From Hydractinia symbiolongicarpus (Eukaryota > Cnidaria > Hydrozoa > Anthoathecata > Hydractiniidae): a DNA stretch of 64,000 nt. The position numbers and the translations under genes were made by a program. Numbering within the stretch: the stretch's first letter is position 1; every line of letters begins with the position of its first letter. The stretch spans positions 8,062,001 to 8,126,000 of the forward strand of contig NC_079876.1 of the NCBI RefSeq assembly GCF_029227915.1, written 5' to 3'. The notes under the pieces were generated by a model. It was given only the letters and a program-made list of their open reading frames with translations. It was not told the DNA's origin and made no database searches. Positions 1-12,339 of the stretch are shown piece after piece.

Positions 1-74
1 TCTCATGCGTTTTAGTGGTGAAAAAATAATTCAAAAAATCGTTCGGGAAATGAGTTTACTCCCTGGGTATTTTC

Positions 75-2244
75 TTTGTATACATTCGACTATACGGGCC
101 AAGCCCCGGATTTACGGGAAAACGCGGGATTTCGTTTGCCGGCGATTAAACCTCTTTCATTAAGCGTCTCATCAAAAATGAAAACATTTTTGAAAACTAC
201 CAGTCTCATGCGTTTTAGTGGTGAAAAAATAATTTAAAAAATCGTTTTGGAAATGAGTTTACTCACAGGGTACTTTCTTTGTATACATTCGACTATACGG
301 GCAAAGCCCGGGATTAACGGGAAATGGCGGGTTTTCGTTTGCCGGCGATTAAACCACTTTCATTAAGCGTCTCATCAAAAATGAAAACATTTTTGAAAAC
401 TACAAGTCTCATGCGTTTTAGTGGTAAAAAAATAATTTAAAAAATCGTTCGGGAAATGAGTTTACTCACAGGGTACTTTCTTTTTATACATTCGACTATA
501 CGGGCCAAGCCCGGGATTTACGGAAAATCGCGGGTTTTCGTTTTCCGGCGACTAAACCTCTTTCATTAAGCGTCTCATCAAAAATGAAAACATTTTTGGA
601 AACTACAAGTCTCATGCGTTTTAGTGGTGAAAAAATAATTCAAAACATCGTTCGGGAAATGAGTTTGCTCCCTGGGTACTTTCTTTGTATACATTCGACT
701 ATACGGGCCAAGCCCCGGATTTACGGGAAAACGCGGGATTTCGTTTGCCGGCGATTAAACCTCTTTCATTAAGCGTCTCATCAAAAATGAAAACATTTTT
801 GAAAACTACAAGTCTCATGCGTTTTAGTGGTGAAAAAATAATTTAAAAAATCGTTCGGGAAATGAGTTTACTCCCTGGGTACTTTCTTTGTATACTTTTG
901 ACTATACGGGCCAAGTCCGGGATTTACGGGAAATCGCGGATCTTCGTTTGCCGGCGATTAAACCTCTTTCATTCAGCGTCCCATCAAATATGAAAATATT
1001 TTTGAAAACTACAAGTCTCATGCGTTTAGTGGTAAAAAAATAATATAAAAAATCGTTCGGGAAATGAGTGTACTCCCTGGGTACTTTCTTTGTATACTTT
1101 TGACTATACGGGCAAAGCCCGGGATTTACGGGAAATCGCGGGTTTTCGTTTGCCGGCGATTAAACTTCTTTTATTCAGCGTCTCATCAAAAATGAAAACA
1201 TTTTTAAAAACTACAAGTCTCATGCGTTTTAGTGGTGAAAAGATAATTTAAAAAACCGTTTTGGAAATGAGTTTACTCACAGGGTACTTTCTTTGTATAC
1301 ATTCGACTATACGGGCCAAGCCCCGGATTTACGGGAAAACGCGGGATTTCGTTTGCCGGCGATTAAACCTCTTTCATTAAGCGTCTCATCAAAAATGAAA
1401 ACATTTTTGAAAACTACCAGTCTCATGCGTTTTAGTGGTGAAAAAATAATTTAAAAAATCGTTTTGGAAATGAGTTTACTCACAGGGTACTTTCTTTGTA
1501 TACATTCGACTATACGGGCAAAGCCCGGGATTAACGGGAAATGGCGGGTTTTCGTTTGCCGGCGATTAAACCACTTTCATTAAGCGTCTCATCAAAAATG
1601 AAAACATTTTTGAAAACTACAAGTCTCATGCGTTTTAGTGGTAAAAAAATAATTTAAAAAATCGTTCGGGAAATGAGTTTACTCACAGGGTACTTTCTTT
1701 TTATACATTCGACTATACGGGCCAAGCCCGGGATTTACGGAAAATCGCGGGTTTTCGTTTTCCGGCGACTAAACCTCTTTCATTAAGCGTCTCATCAAAA
1801 ATGAAAACATTTTTGGAAACTACAAGTCTCATGCGTTTTAGTGGTGAAAAAATAATTCAAAAAATCGTTCGGGAAATGAGTTTGCTCCCTGGGTACTTTC
1901 TTTGTATACATTCGACTATACGGGCCAAGCCCCGGATTTACGGGAAAACGCGGGATTTCGTTTGCCGGCGATTAAACCTCTTTCATTAAGCGTCTCATCA
2001 AAAATGAAAACATTTTTGAAAACTACAAGTCTCATGCGTTTTAGTGGTGAAAAAATAATTTAAAAAATCGTTCGGGAAATGAGTTTACTCCCTGGGTACT
2101 TTCTTTGTATACTTTTGACTATACGGGCCAAGTCCGGGATTTACGGGAAATCGCGGATCTTCGTTTGCCGGCGATTAAACCTCTTTCATTCAGCGTCCCA
2201 TCAAATATGAAAATATTTTTGAAAACTACAAGTCTCATGCGTTT
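75..2244 (+). repeat. Six-monomer higher-order repeat, 1217 bp, two tandem copies (second partial)
   Basis: Bases from about 75 to 1027 recur at about 1292 to 2244 with a constant offset of 1217 bp, six monomers less one base. I noticed one substitution, at 645 versus 1862. Class A monomers dominate, including a subtype with GGGCCAAGCCCCGGAT and AAAACGCGGG, followed by a class B monomer with GATCTTCG and a CCCATCAAATATG tail. The near identity points to recent unequal exchange. Confidence 0.85.
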
Positions 2245-4134
2245 TAGTGGTGAAAAAATAATTCAAAAAATCGTTCGGGAAATGAGTTTACTCCCTGGGT
2301 ATTTTCTTTGTATACATTCGACTATACGGGCCAAGCCCCGGATTTACGGGAAAACGCGGGATTTCGTTTGCCGGTGATTAAACCTCTTTCATTAAGCGTC
2401 TCATCAAAAATGAAAACATTTTTTAAAACTACAAGTCTCATGCGCTTTAGTGGTGAAAAAATAATTTAAAAAATCGTTCGGGAAATGAGTGTACTCCCTG
2501 GGTACTTTCTTTGTATACTTTTGACTATACGGGCAAAGCCCGGGATTTACGGGAAATCGCGGGTTTTCGTTTGCCGGCGATTAAACTTCTTTTCTTCAGC
2601 GTCTCATCAAAAATGAAAACATTTTTAAAAACTACAAGTCTCATGCGTTTTAGTGGTGAAAAATTAATTTAAAAAATCGTTCGGGAAATGAGTTTACTCC
2701 CTGGGTACTTTCTTTGTATACTTTTGACTATACGGGCCAAGCCCAGGATTTACGGGAAATCGCGGGTTTTCGTTTGCCGGCGATTAAACTTCTTTTATTC
2801 AGCGTCTCATCAAAAGTGAAAACATTTTTAAAAACTACAAGTCTTATGCGTTTTAGTGGTGAAAAAATAATTTAAAAAATCGTTCTGGAAATGAGTTTAC
2901 TCCCTGGGTACTTTCTTTGTATACTTTTGACTATACGGGCCGAGTCCGGGATTTACGGGAAATCGCAGGTTTTCGTTTGCCGGCGATTAAACTGCTTTTA
3001 TTCAACGTCTCATCAGAAATGAAAACATTTTTGAAAACTACAAGTCTCATGCGTTTTAGTGGTGAAAAAATAATTTAAAAAATCGTTCGGGAAATGAGTT
3101 TACTCCCTGGGTACTTTCTTTGTATACTTTTGACTATACGGGCCAAGCCGGGATTTACGGGAAATCGCGGGTTTTCGTTTGCCGGCGATTAAACTTCTTT
3201 TATTCAGCGTTTCATCAAAAATGAAAACATTTTTAAAAACTACAAGTCTTATGCGTTTTAGTGGTAGAAAAATAATTTAAAAAATCGTTCTGGAAATGAG
3301 TTTACTCCCTGGGTACTTTCTTTGTATACATTCGACTATACGGGCCAAGCCCGGGATTTACGGGAAATCGCGGGTTTTCGTTTTCCGGCGATTAAACCTC
3401 TTTCATTAAGCGTCTCATCAAAAATGAAAACATTTTTGGAAACTACAAGTCTCATGCGTTTTAGTGGTGAAAAAATAATTCAAAAAATCGTTCGGGAAAT
3501 GAGTTTACTCCCTGGGTATTTTCTTTGTATACATTCGACTATACGGGCCAAGCCCCGGATTTACGGGAAAACGCGGGATTTCGTTTGCCGGCGATTAAAC
3601 CTCTTTCATTAAGCGTCTCATCAAAAATGAAAACATTTTTGAAAACTACAAGTCTCATGCGTTTTAGTGGTGAAAAAATAATTAAAAAAATCGTTCGGGA
3701 AATGAGTGTACTCCCTGGGTACTTTCTTTGTATACTTTTGACTATACGGGCAAAGCCCGGGATTTACGGGAAATCGCGGGTTTTCGTTTGCCGGCGATTA
3801 AACTTCTTTTATTCAGCGTCTCATCAAAAATGAAAACATTTTTGAAAACTACAAGTCTCATGCGTTTTAGTGGTGAAAAAATAATTTAAAAAATCGTTTT
3901 GGAAATGAGTTTACTCACAGGGTACTTTCTTTGTATACATTCGACTATACGGGCAAAGCCCGGGATTAACGGGAAATGGCGGGTTTTCGTTTGCCGGCGA
4001 TTAAACCACTTTCATTAAGCGTCTCATCAAAAATGAAAACATTTTTGAAAACTACAAGTCTCATGCGTTTTAGTGGTGAAAAAATAATTTAAAAAATCGT
4101 TCGGGAAATGAGTTTACTCACAGGGTACTTTCTT
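2223..4134 (+). repeat. 1.9-kb duplicated segment, copy 1
   Basis: About nine monomers recur at 5871-7782 with an offset of 3648 bp. Only two substitutions were noticed in 1.91 kb (2375 versus 6023 and 4009 versus 7657). Shared rare variants include CTTTTCTTCAGCG, TTCAACGTCTCATCAGAAATG and GTGGTAGAAAAATAA. The segment mixes class A and B monomers, so the match is not mere similarity between single monomers. Confidence 0.88.
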
Positions 4135-5566
4135 TGTATATATTCGACTATACGGACCAAGCCCCGGATTTACGGGAAAACGCGGGATTTTGTTTGCCGG
4201 CGATTAAACCTCTTTCATTAAGCGTCTCATCAAAAATGAAAACATTTTTGAAAACTACAAGTCTCATGCGTTTTAGTGGTGAAAAAAATAATTTAAAAAA
4301 TCGTTCGGGAAATGAGTTTACTCCCTGGACACTTTCTTTGTATACTTTTGACTATACGGGCCAAGCCGGGATTTACGGGAAATAGCGGGATTTCGTTTGC
4401 CGGCGATTAAACTTCTTTTATTCAGCGTTTCATCAAAAATGAAAACATTTTTAAAAACTACAAGTCTTATGCGTTTTAGTGGTGAAAAAATAATTTAAAA
4501 AATCGTTCTGGAAATGAGTTTACTCCCTGGGTACTTTCTTTGTATACTTTTGACTATACGGGCCGAGTCCGGGATTTACAGGAAATCGCAGGTTTTCGTT
4601 TGCCGGCGATTAAACTGCTTTTATTCAGCGTCTTATCAAAAACGAAAACATTTTTGAAAACTACAAGTCTCATGCGTTTTAGTGGTGAAAAAATAATTTA
4701 AAAAATCGTTCGGGAAATGAGTTTACTCCCTGGGTACTTTCTTTGTATACTTTTGACTTTACGGGCCAAGCCGGGATATACGGGAAATCGCGGGTTTTCG
4801 TTTGCCGGCGATTAAACTTCTTTTATTCAGCGTTTCATCAAAAATGAAAACATTTTTAAAAACTACAAGTCTTATGCGTTTTAGTGGTGAAAAAATAATT
4901 TAAAAAATCGTTCAAGAAATGAGTTTACTCACAGGGTACTTTCTTTGTATATTTTCGACTATACGGGCCAAGTCCGGGATTTACGAGAAATCGCGGGTTT
5001 TCGTTTTCCGGCGATTAAACCTCTTTCATTAAGCGTCTCATCAAAAATGAAAACATTTTTGGAAACTACAAGTCTCATGCGTTTTAGTGGTAAAAAAATA
5101 ATTCAAAAATCGTTCGGGAAATGAGTTTACTCCCTGGGTACTTTCTTTGTATACATTCGACTATACGGACCAAGCCCCGGATTTACGGGAAAACGCGGGA
5201 TTTTGTTTGCCGGCGATTAAACCTCTTTCATTAAGCGTCCCATCAAATATGACAATATTTTTGAAAACTACAAGTCTCATGCGTTTAGTGGTAAAAAAAT
5301 AATATAAAAAATCGTTCGGGAAATGAGTGTACTCCCTGGGTACTTTCTTTGTATACTTTTGACTATACGGGCCGAGTCCGGGATTTACGGGAAATCGCGG
5401 ATCTTCGTTTGCCGGCGATTAAACCTCTTTCATTCAGCGTCCCATCAAATATGAAAATATTTTTGAAAACTACAAGTCTCATGCGTTTAGTGGTAAAAAA
5501 ATAATATAAAAAATCGTTCGGGAAATGAGTGTACTCCCTGGGTACTTTCTTTGTATACTTTTGACT
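4134..5566 (+). repeat. 1.4-kb duplicated segment, copy 1
   Basis: This segment recurs at 10204-11635 with an offset of 6070, then 6069 after a one-base deletion near 11368. Several substitutions are visible, for example GGGATATACGG versus GGGATTTACGG near 4777. Shared markers include CTATACGGACCAAG, TTGACTTTACGGG and monomers with GCGTTTAGTGGTAAAAA. Several monomers are 202 bp because they read CCAAGCCGGG with one C missing. Confidence 0.83.
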
Positions 5567-5870
5567 TTACGAGCCAAGCCGGGATTTACGGGAAATCGCG
5601 GGTTTTCGTTTGCCGGCGATTAAACTTCTTTTATTCAGCGTTTCATCAAAAATGAAAACATTTTTAAAAACTACAAGTCTTATGCGTTTTAGTGGTGAAA
5701 AAATAATTTAAAAAATCGTTCAAGAAATGAGCTTACTCACAGGGTACTTTCTTTGTATACATTCGACTATACGGGCCAAGCCCGGGATTTACGAGAAATC
5801 GCGGGTTTTCGTTTTCCGGCAATTAAACCTCTTTCATTAAGCGTCTCATCAAAAATGAAAACATTTTTGG

Positions 5871-7782
5871 AAACTACAAGTCTCATGCGTTTTAGTGGTG
5901 AAAAAATAATTCAAAAAATCGTTCGGGAAATGAGTTTACTCCCTGGGTATTTTCTTTGTATACATTCGACTATACGGGCCAAGCCCCGGATTTACGGGAA
6001 AACGCGGGATTTCGTTTGCCGGCGATTAAACCTCTTTCATTAAGCGTCTCATCAAAAATGAAAACATTTTTTAAAACTACAAGTCTCATGCGCTTTAGTG
6101 GTGAAAAAATAATTTAAAAAATCGTTCGGGAAATGAGTGTACTCCCTGGGTACTTTCTTTGTATACTTTTGACTATACGGGCAAAGCCCGGGATTTACGG
6201 GAAATCGCGGGTTTTCGTTTGCCGGCGATTAAACTTCTTTTCTTCAGCGTCTCATCAAAAATGAAAACATTTTTAAAAACTACAAGTCTCATGCGTTTTA
6301 GTGGTGAAAAATTAATTTAAAAAATCGTTCGGGAAATGAGTTTACTCCCTGGGTACTTTCTTTGTATACTTTTGACTATACGGGCCAAGCCCAGGATTTA
6401 CGGGAAATCGCGGGTTTTCGTTTGCCGGCGATTAAACTTCTTTTATTCAGCGTCTCATCAAAAGTGAAAACATTTTTAAAAACTACAAGTCTTATGCGTT
6501 TTAGTGGTGAAAAAATAATTTAAAAAATCGTTCTGGAAATGAGTTTACTCCCTGGGTACTTTCTTTGTATACTTTTGACTATACGGGCCGAGTCCGGGAT
6601 TTACGGGAAATCGCAGGTTTTCGTTTGCCGGCGATTAAACTGCTTTTATTCAACGTCTCATCAGAAATGAAAACATTTTTGAAAACTACAAGTCTCATGC
6701 GTTTTAGTGGTGAAAAAATAATTTAAAAAATCGTTCGGGAAATGAGTTTACTCCCTGGGTACTTTCTTTGTATACTTTTGACTATACGGGCCAAGCCGGG
6801 ATTTACGGGAAATCGCGGGTTTTCGTTTGCCGGCGATTAAACTTCTTTTATTCAGCGTTTCATCAAAAATGAAAACATTTTTAAAAACTACAAGTCTTAT
6901 GCGTTTTAGTGGTAGAAAAATAATTTAAAAAATCGTTCTGGAAATGAGTTTACTCCCTGGGTACTTTCTTTGTATACATTCGACTATACGGGCCAAGCCC
7001 GGGATTTACGGGAAATCGCGGGTTTTCGTTTTCCGGCGATTAAACCTCTTTCATTAAGCGTCTCATCAAAAATGAAAACATTTTTGGAAACTACAAGTCT
7101 CATGCGTTTTAGTGGTGAAAAAATAATTCAAAAAATCGTTCGGGAAATGAGTTTACTCCCTGGGTATTTTCTTTGTATACATTCGACTATACGGGCCAAG
7201 CCCCGGATTTACGGGAAAACGCGGGATTTCGTTTGCCGGCGATTAAACCTCTTTCATTAAGCGTCTCATCAAAAATGAAAACATTTTTGAAAACTACAAG
7301 TCTCATGCGTTTTAGTGGTGAAAAAATAATTAAAAAAATCGTTCGGGAAATGAGTGTACTCCCTGGGTACTTTCTTTGTATACTTTTGACTATACGGGCA
7401 AAGCCCGGGATTTACGGGAAATCGCGGGTTTTCGTTTGCCGGCGATTAAACTTCTTTTATTCAGCGTCTCATCAAAAATGAAAACATTTTTGAAAACTAC
7501 AAGTCTCATGCGTTTTAGTGGTGAAAAAATAATTTAAAAAATCGTTTTGGAAATGAGTTTACTCACAGGGTACTTTCTTTGTATACATTCGACTATACGG
7601 GCAAAGCCCGGGATTAACGGGAAATGGCGGGTTTTCGTTTGCCGGCGATTAAACCAATTTCATTAAGCGTCTCATCAAAAATGAAAACATTTTTGAAAAC
7701 TACAAGTCTCATGCGTTTTAGTGGTGAAAAAATAATTTAAAAAATCGTTCGGGAAATGAGTTTACTCACAGGGTACTTTCTT
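5871..7782 (+). repeat. 1.9-kb duplicated segment, copy 2
   Basis: Near-identical to 2223-4134 at offset 3648. It starts inside a monomer, just after a TTTTTGG that reads TTTTTGA in copy 1. It ends at TTTTTATACATTCG, where copy 1 reads TTTGTATATATTCG. Beyond that point this copy continues into sequence related to 470-1300 rather than to what follows copy 1, which marks a recombination boundary. Confidence 0.88.
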
Positions 7783-8620
7783 TTTATACATTCGACTATA
7801 CGGGCCAAGCCCGGGATTTACGGAAAATCGCGGGTTTTCGTTTTCCGGCGACTAAACCTCTTTCATTAAGCGTCTCATCAAAAATGAAAACATTTTTGGA
7901 AACTACAAGTCTCATGCGTTTTAGTGGTGAAAAAATAATTCAAAAAATCGTTCGGGAAATGAGTTTACTCCCTGGGTACTTTCTTTGTATACATTCGACT
8001 ATACGGGCCAAGCCCCGGATTTACGGGAAAACGCGGGATTTCGTTTGCCGGCGATTAAACCTCTTTCATTAAGCGTCTCATCAAAAATGAAAACATTTTT
8101 GAAAACTACAAGTCTCATGCGTTTTAGTGGTGAAAAAATAATTTAAAAAATCGTTCGGGAAATGAGTTTACTCCCTGGGTACTTTCTTTGTATACTTTTG
8201 ACTATACGGGCCAAGTCCGGGATTTACGGGAAATCGCGGATCTTCGTTTGCCGGCGATTAAACCTCTTTCATTCAGCGTCCAATCAAATATGAAAATATT
8301 TTTGAAAACTACAAGTCTCATGCGTTTAGTGGTAAAAAAATAATATAAAAAATCGTTCGGGAAATGAGTGTACTCCCTGGGTACTTTCTTTGTATACTTT
8401 TGACTATACGGGCAAAGCCCGGGATTTACGGGAAATCGCGGGTTTTCGTTTGCCGGCGATTAAACTTCTTTTATTCAGCGTCTCATCAAAAATGAAAACA
8501 TTTTTGAAAACTACAAGTCTCATGCGTTTTAGTGGTGAAAAGATAACTTAAAAAACCGTTTTGGAAATGAGTTTACTCACAGGGTACTTTCTTTGTATAC
8601 ATTCGACTATACGGGCCAAG
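7463..8620 (+). repeat. Copy of the 163-1320 segment, offset 7300 bp
   Basis: This 1.16-kb stretch matches about 163-1320. I noticed roughly eight substitutions, among them 7657, 7945, 7968 and 8282. Identity fades after about 8620, where the sequence reads CCAAGCACGGCATT instead of CCAAGCCCCGGATT. The copy is more diverged than the two tandem copies at 75-2244 are from each other, so it is probably the older event. Confidence 0.8.
7801..7813. repeat. GC-rich mini-hairpin of class A monomers
   Basis: CGGGC, three bases (CAA), then GCCCG form a perfect 5-bp stem. The AAA-loop version also occurs, for example near 297. In class B the matching stretch is CGGGCCGAGTCCGGG, where the 5-bp stem is lost and only short pairings remain. 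The hairpin therefore separates the two monomer classes. Function is unknown. Confidence 0.7.
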
Positions 8621-10203
8621 CACGGCATTTACGGGAAATCGCAGGTTTTCGTTTGCTGGCTATTAAACCACTTTCATTAAGCGTCTCATCAAAAATGAAA
8701 AATTTTCTGAAAACTACAAGTCTCATGCGTTTTAGTGGTGAAAAAATAATTTAAAAAATCGTTCGGGAAATGAGTTTACTCACAGGGTACTTTCTTTGTA
8801 TACATTCGACTATACGGGCCAAGCCCGGGATTTACGGGAAATCGCGGGTTTTCCTTTGCCGGCGATTAAACTTCTTTCATTCAGCGTCTCATCAAAAATG
8901 AAAATATTTTTGAAAACTACAAGTCTCATGCGTTTTAGTGGTGAAAAAATAATTTAAAAAATCGTTCGGGAAATGAGTTTACTCACAAGGTACTTTCTTT
9001 GTATACATTCGACTATACGGGCCAAGCCCGGGATTAACGGGAAATGGCGGGTTTTCGTTTGTCGGCGATTAAACTTCTTTTATTCAGCGTCTCATCAAAA
9101 ATGAAAACATTTTTAAAAACTACAAGTCTCATGCGTTGTAGTGGTGAAAAAAGGATTTAAAAAATCGTTCGGAAAATGAGTTTACATCCCGGGTACTTTC
9201 TTTACTATACGGGCCGAGTCCGGGATTTACGGGAAATCGCAGGTTTTCGTTTGCCGGCGATTAAACTTCTTTTATTCAGCGTCTCATCAAAAGTGAAAAC
9301 ATTTTTAAAAACTACAAGTCTTATGCGTTTTAGTGGTGAAAAAGTAATTTAAAAAATCGTTCTGGAAATGAGTTTACTCCCTGGGTACTTTCTTTGTATA
9401 CATTCGACTATACGGGCCGAGCCCTGGATTTACGGGAAATCGCGGGTTTTCGTTGGCCGGCGATTAAACTTCTTTTATTCAGCGTCTCATCAAAAGTGAA
9501 AACATTTTTAAAAACTACAAGTCTTATGCGTTTTAGTGGTGAAAAAGTAATTTAAAAAATCGTTCTGGAAATGAGTTTACTCCCTGGGTACTTTCTTTGT
9601 ATACTTTTGACTATACGGGCCGAGTCCGGGATTTACGGGAAATCGCAGGTTTTCGTTTGCCGGCGATTAAACTGCTTTTATTCAGCGTCTCATCAAAAAT
9701 GAAAACATTTTTGAAAACTACAAGTCTCATGCGTTTTAGTGGTGAAAAAATAATTTAAAAAATCGTTCGGGAAATGAGTTTACTCCCTGGACACTTTCTT
9801 TGTATACTTTTGACTATACGGGCCAAGCCGGGATTTACGGGAAGTCGCGGGATTTCGTTTGCCGGCGATTAAACTTCTTTTATTCAGCGTTTCATCAAAA
9901 ATGAAAACATTTTTAAAAACTACAAGTCTTATGCATTTTAGTGGTGAAAAAATAATTTAAAAAATCGTTCAAGAAATGAGTTTACTCACAGGGTACTTTC
10001 TTTGTATACATTCGACTATACGGGCCAAGCCCGGGATTTACGAGAAATCGCGGGTTTTCGTTTTCCGGCGATTAAACCTCTTTCATTAAGCGTCTCATCA
10101 AAAATGAAAACATTTTTGGAAACTACAAGTCTCATGCGTTTTAGTGGTAAAAAAATAATTCAAAAATCGTTCGGGAAATGAGTTTACTCCCTGGGCACTT
10201 TCT
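8621..10203 (+). repeat. Mixed monomers, no clear higher-order repeat
   Basis: About eight monomers alternate between class A (CTCACAGGG, CATTCGAC) and class B (CTCCCTGGG, CTTTTGAC). The first monomer with the 11-bp deletion lies here (9127-9318). Two neighbouring monomers with CAAAAGTGAAAAC tails near 9291 and 9494 look like a local doubling. Nothing other than satellite sequence is present. Confidence 0.8.
9127..9318 (+). repeat. 192-bp monomer with 11-bp deletion, copy 1
   Basis: The usual CTTTGTATACTTTTGACTAT is shortened to CTTTACTATAC, removing eleven bases at about 9203/9204, including the GTATAC palindrome. It carries the linked variant TTTACATCCCGGG. Four other monomers, all within 7.5 kb, share both marks. 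Confidence 0.88.
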
Positions 10204-11635
10204 TTGTATATATTCGACTATACGGACCAAGCCCCGGATTTACGGGAAAACGCGGGATTTTGTTTGCCGGCGATTAAACCTCTTTCATTAAGCGTCTCAT
10301 CAAAAATGAAAACATTTTTGAAAACTACAAGTCTCATGCGTTTTAGTGGTGAAAAAAATAATTTAAAAAATCGTTCGGGAAATGAGTTTACTCCCTGGAC
10401 ACTTTCTTTGTATACTTTTGACTATACGGGCCAAGCCGGGATTTACGGGAAATCGCGGGATTTCGTTTGCCGGCGATTAAACTTCTTTTATTCAGCGTTT
10501 CATCAAAAATGAAAACATTTTTAAAAACTACAAGTCTTATGCGTTTTAGTGGTGAAAAAATAATTTAAAAAATCGTTCTGGAAATGAGTTTACTCCCTGG
10601 GTACTTTCTTTGTATACTTTTGACTATACGGGCCGAGTCCGGGATTTACAGGAAATCGCAGGTTTTCGTTTGCCGGCGATTAAACTGCTTTTATTCAGCG
10701 TCTTATCAAAAACGAAAACATTTTTGAAAACTACAAGTCTCATGCGTTTTAGTGGTGAAAAAATAATTTAAAAAATCGTTCGGGAAATGAGTTTACTCCC
10801 TGGGTACTTTCTTTGTATACTTTTGACTTTACGGGCCAAGCCGGGATTTACGGGAAATCGCGGGTTTTCGTTTGCCGGCGATTAAACTTCTTTTATTCAG
10901 CGTTTCATCAAAAATGAAAACATTTTTAAAAACTACAAGTCTTATGCGTTTTAGTGGTGAAAAAATAATTTAAAAAATCGTTCAAGAAATGAGTTTACGC
11001 ACAGGGTACTTTCTTTGTATACATTCGACTATACGGGCCAAGCCCGGGATTTACGAGAAATCGCGGGTTTTCGTTTTCCGGCGATTAAACCTCTTTCATT
11101 AAGCGTCTCATCAAAAATGAAAACATTTTTGGAAACTACAAGTCTCATGCGTTTTAGTGGTAAAAAAATAATTCAAAAATCGTTCGGGAAATGAGTTTAC
11201 TCCCTGGGTACTTTCTTTGTATACATTCGACTATACGGACCAAGCCCCGGATTTACGGGAAAACGCGGGATTTTGTTTGCCGGCGATTAAACCTCTTTCA
11301 TTAAGCGTCCCATCAAATATGAAAATATTTTTGAAAACTACAAGTCTCATGCGTTTAGTGGTAAAAAATAATATAAAAAATCGTTCGGGAAATGAGTGTA
11401 CTCCCTGGGTACTTTCTTTGTATACTTTTGACTATACGGGCCGAGTCCGGGATTTACGGGAAATCGCGGATCTTCGTTTGCCGGCGATTAAACCTCTTTC
11501 ATTCAGCGTCCCATCAAATATGAAAATATTTTTGAAAACTACAAGTCTCATGCGTTTAGTGGTAAAAAAATAATATAAAAAATCGTTCGGGAAATGAGTG
11601 TACTCCCTGGGTACTTTCTTTGTATACTTTTGACT
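10204..11635 (+). repeat. 1.4-kb duplicated segment, copy 2
   Basis: Counterpart of 4134-5566. The end differs: copy 1 goes on with TTGACTTTACGAGCC while this copy reads TTGACTATACGGGCC. Immediately upstream, 9880-10200 also resembles 4830-5130 (GTTCAAGAAATGAG then a TTTTTGGAAAC monomer), so the original duplication may have been longer and later broken by a change in monomer content. Confidence 0.83.
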
Positions 11636-12339
11636 ATACGGGCCGAGTCCGGGATTTACGGGAAATCGCGGATCTTCGTTTGCCAGCGATTAAACTTCTT
11701 TTATTCAGCGTCCCATCAAATATGAAAATATTTTTGAAGACTACAAGTCTCATGCGTTTATTGGTAAAAAAATAACATAAAAATCGTTTGGGAAATGCGT
11801 TTACTCCCTGGGTACTTTCTGTGTATACTTTTGACTATACGGGTCGAGTCCGGGGTTTATGGGAAATGGCGGGTTTTCTTGCCGGCGATTAAACTTCTTT
11901 TATTCAGCGTCTCATCAAAAATGAAAACATTTTTGAAAACTACAAGTCTCATGCGTTTTAGTGGTGAAAAGATAATTTAAAAAATCGTTCGGGAAAGAGT
12001 TTACTCCCTGGGTACTTTCTCTGTATACTTTTGACTATACGGGCCAAGCCCGGGATTTACGGGAAATCGCGGTATTTCGTTTGCTGGCGATTAAACCACT
12101 TTCATTAAGCGTCTCATTAAAAATGAAAACATTTCTGAAAACTACAAGTCTCATGCGTTTTAGTGGTGAAAAAATAATTTAAAAAATCGTTCGGGAAATG
12201 AGTTTACTCACAGGGTACTTTCTTTGTATACATTCGACTATACGGGCAAAGCCCGGGATTAACGGGAAATCGCAGGTTTTCGTTTGCCGGCGATTAAACT
12301 TCTTTTATTCAGCGTCTCATTAAAAATGAAAACATTTCT
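11636..12339 (+). repeat. Mixed monomers at the 12-kb junction
   Basis: About three and a half monomers link the duplicated 10-11.6 kb block to the 12-15 kb block. One carries GCGTTTATTGGT and is shortened. The part from about 12050 to 12375 recurs at about 13257 to 13582 (offset 1207, which is six monomers less one 11-bp deletion), with the shared variants GGTATTTCG and TCTCATTAAAAATG. Confidence 0.75.

Noticed and set aside
7810-7815. Palindromes CCCGGG, GTATAC and GCCGGC as regulatory or restriction-modification signals
   Set aside because: They recur because the monomer recurs. They are useful for digest ladders but carry no evidence of regulation.
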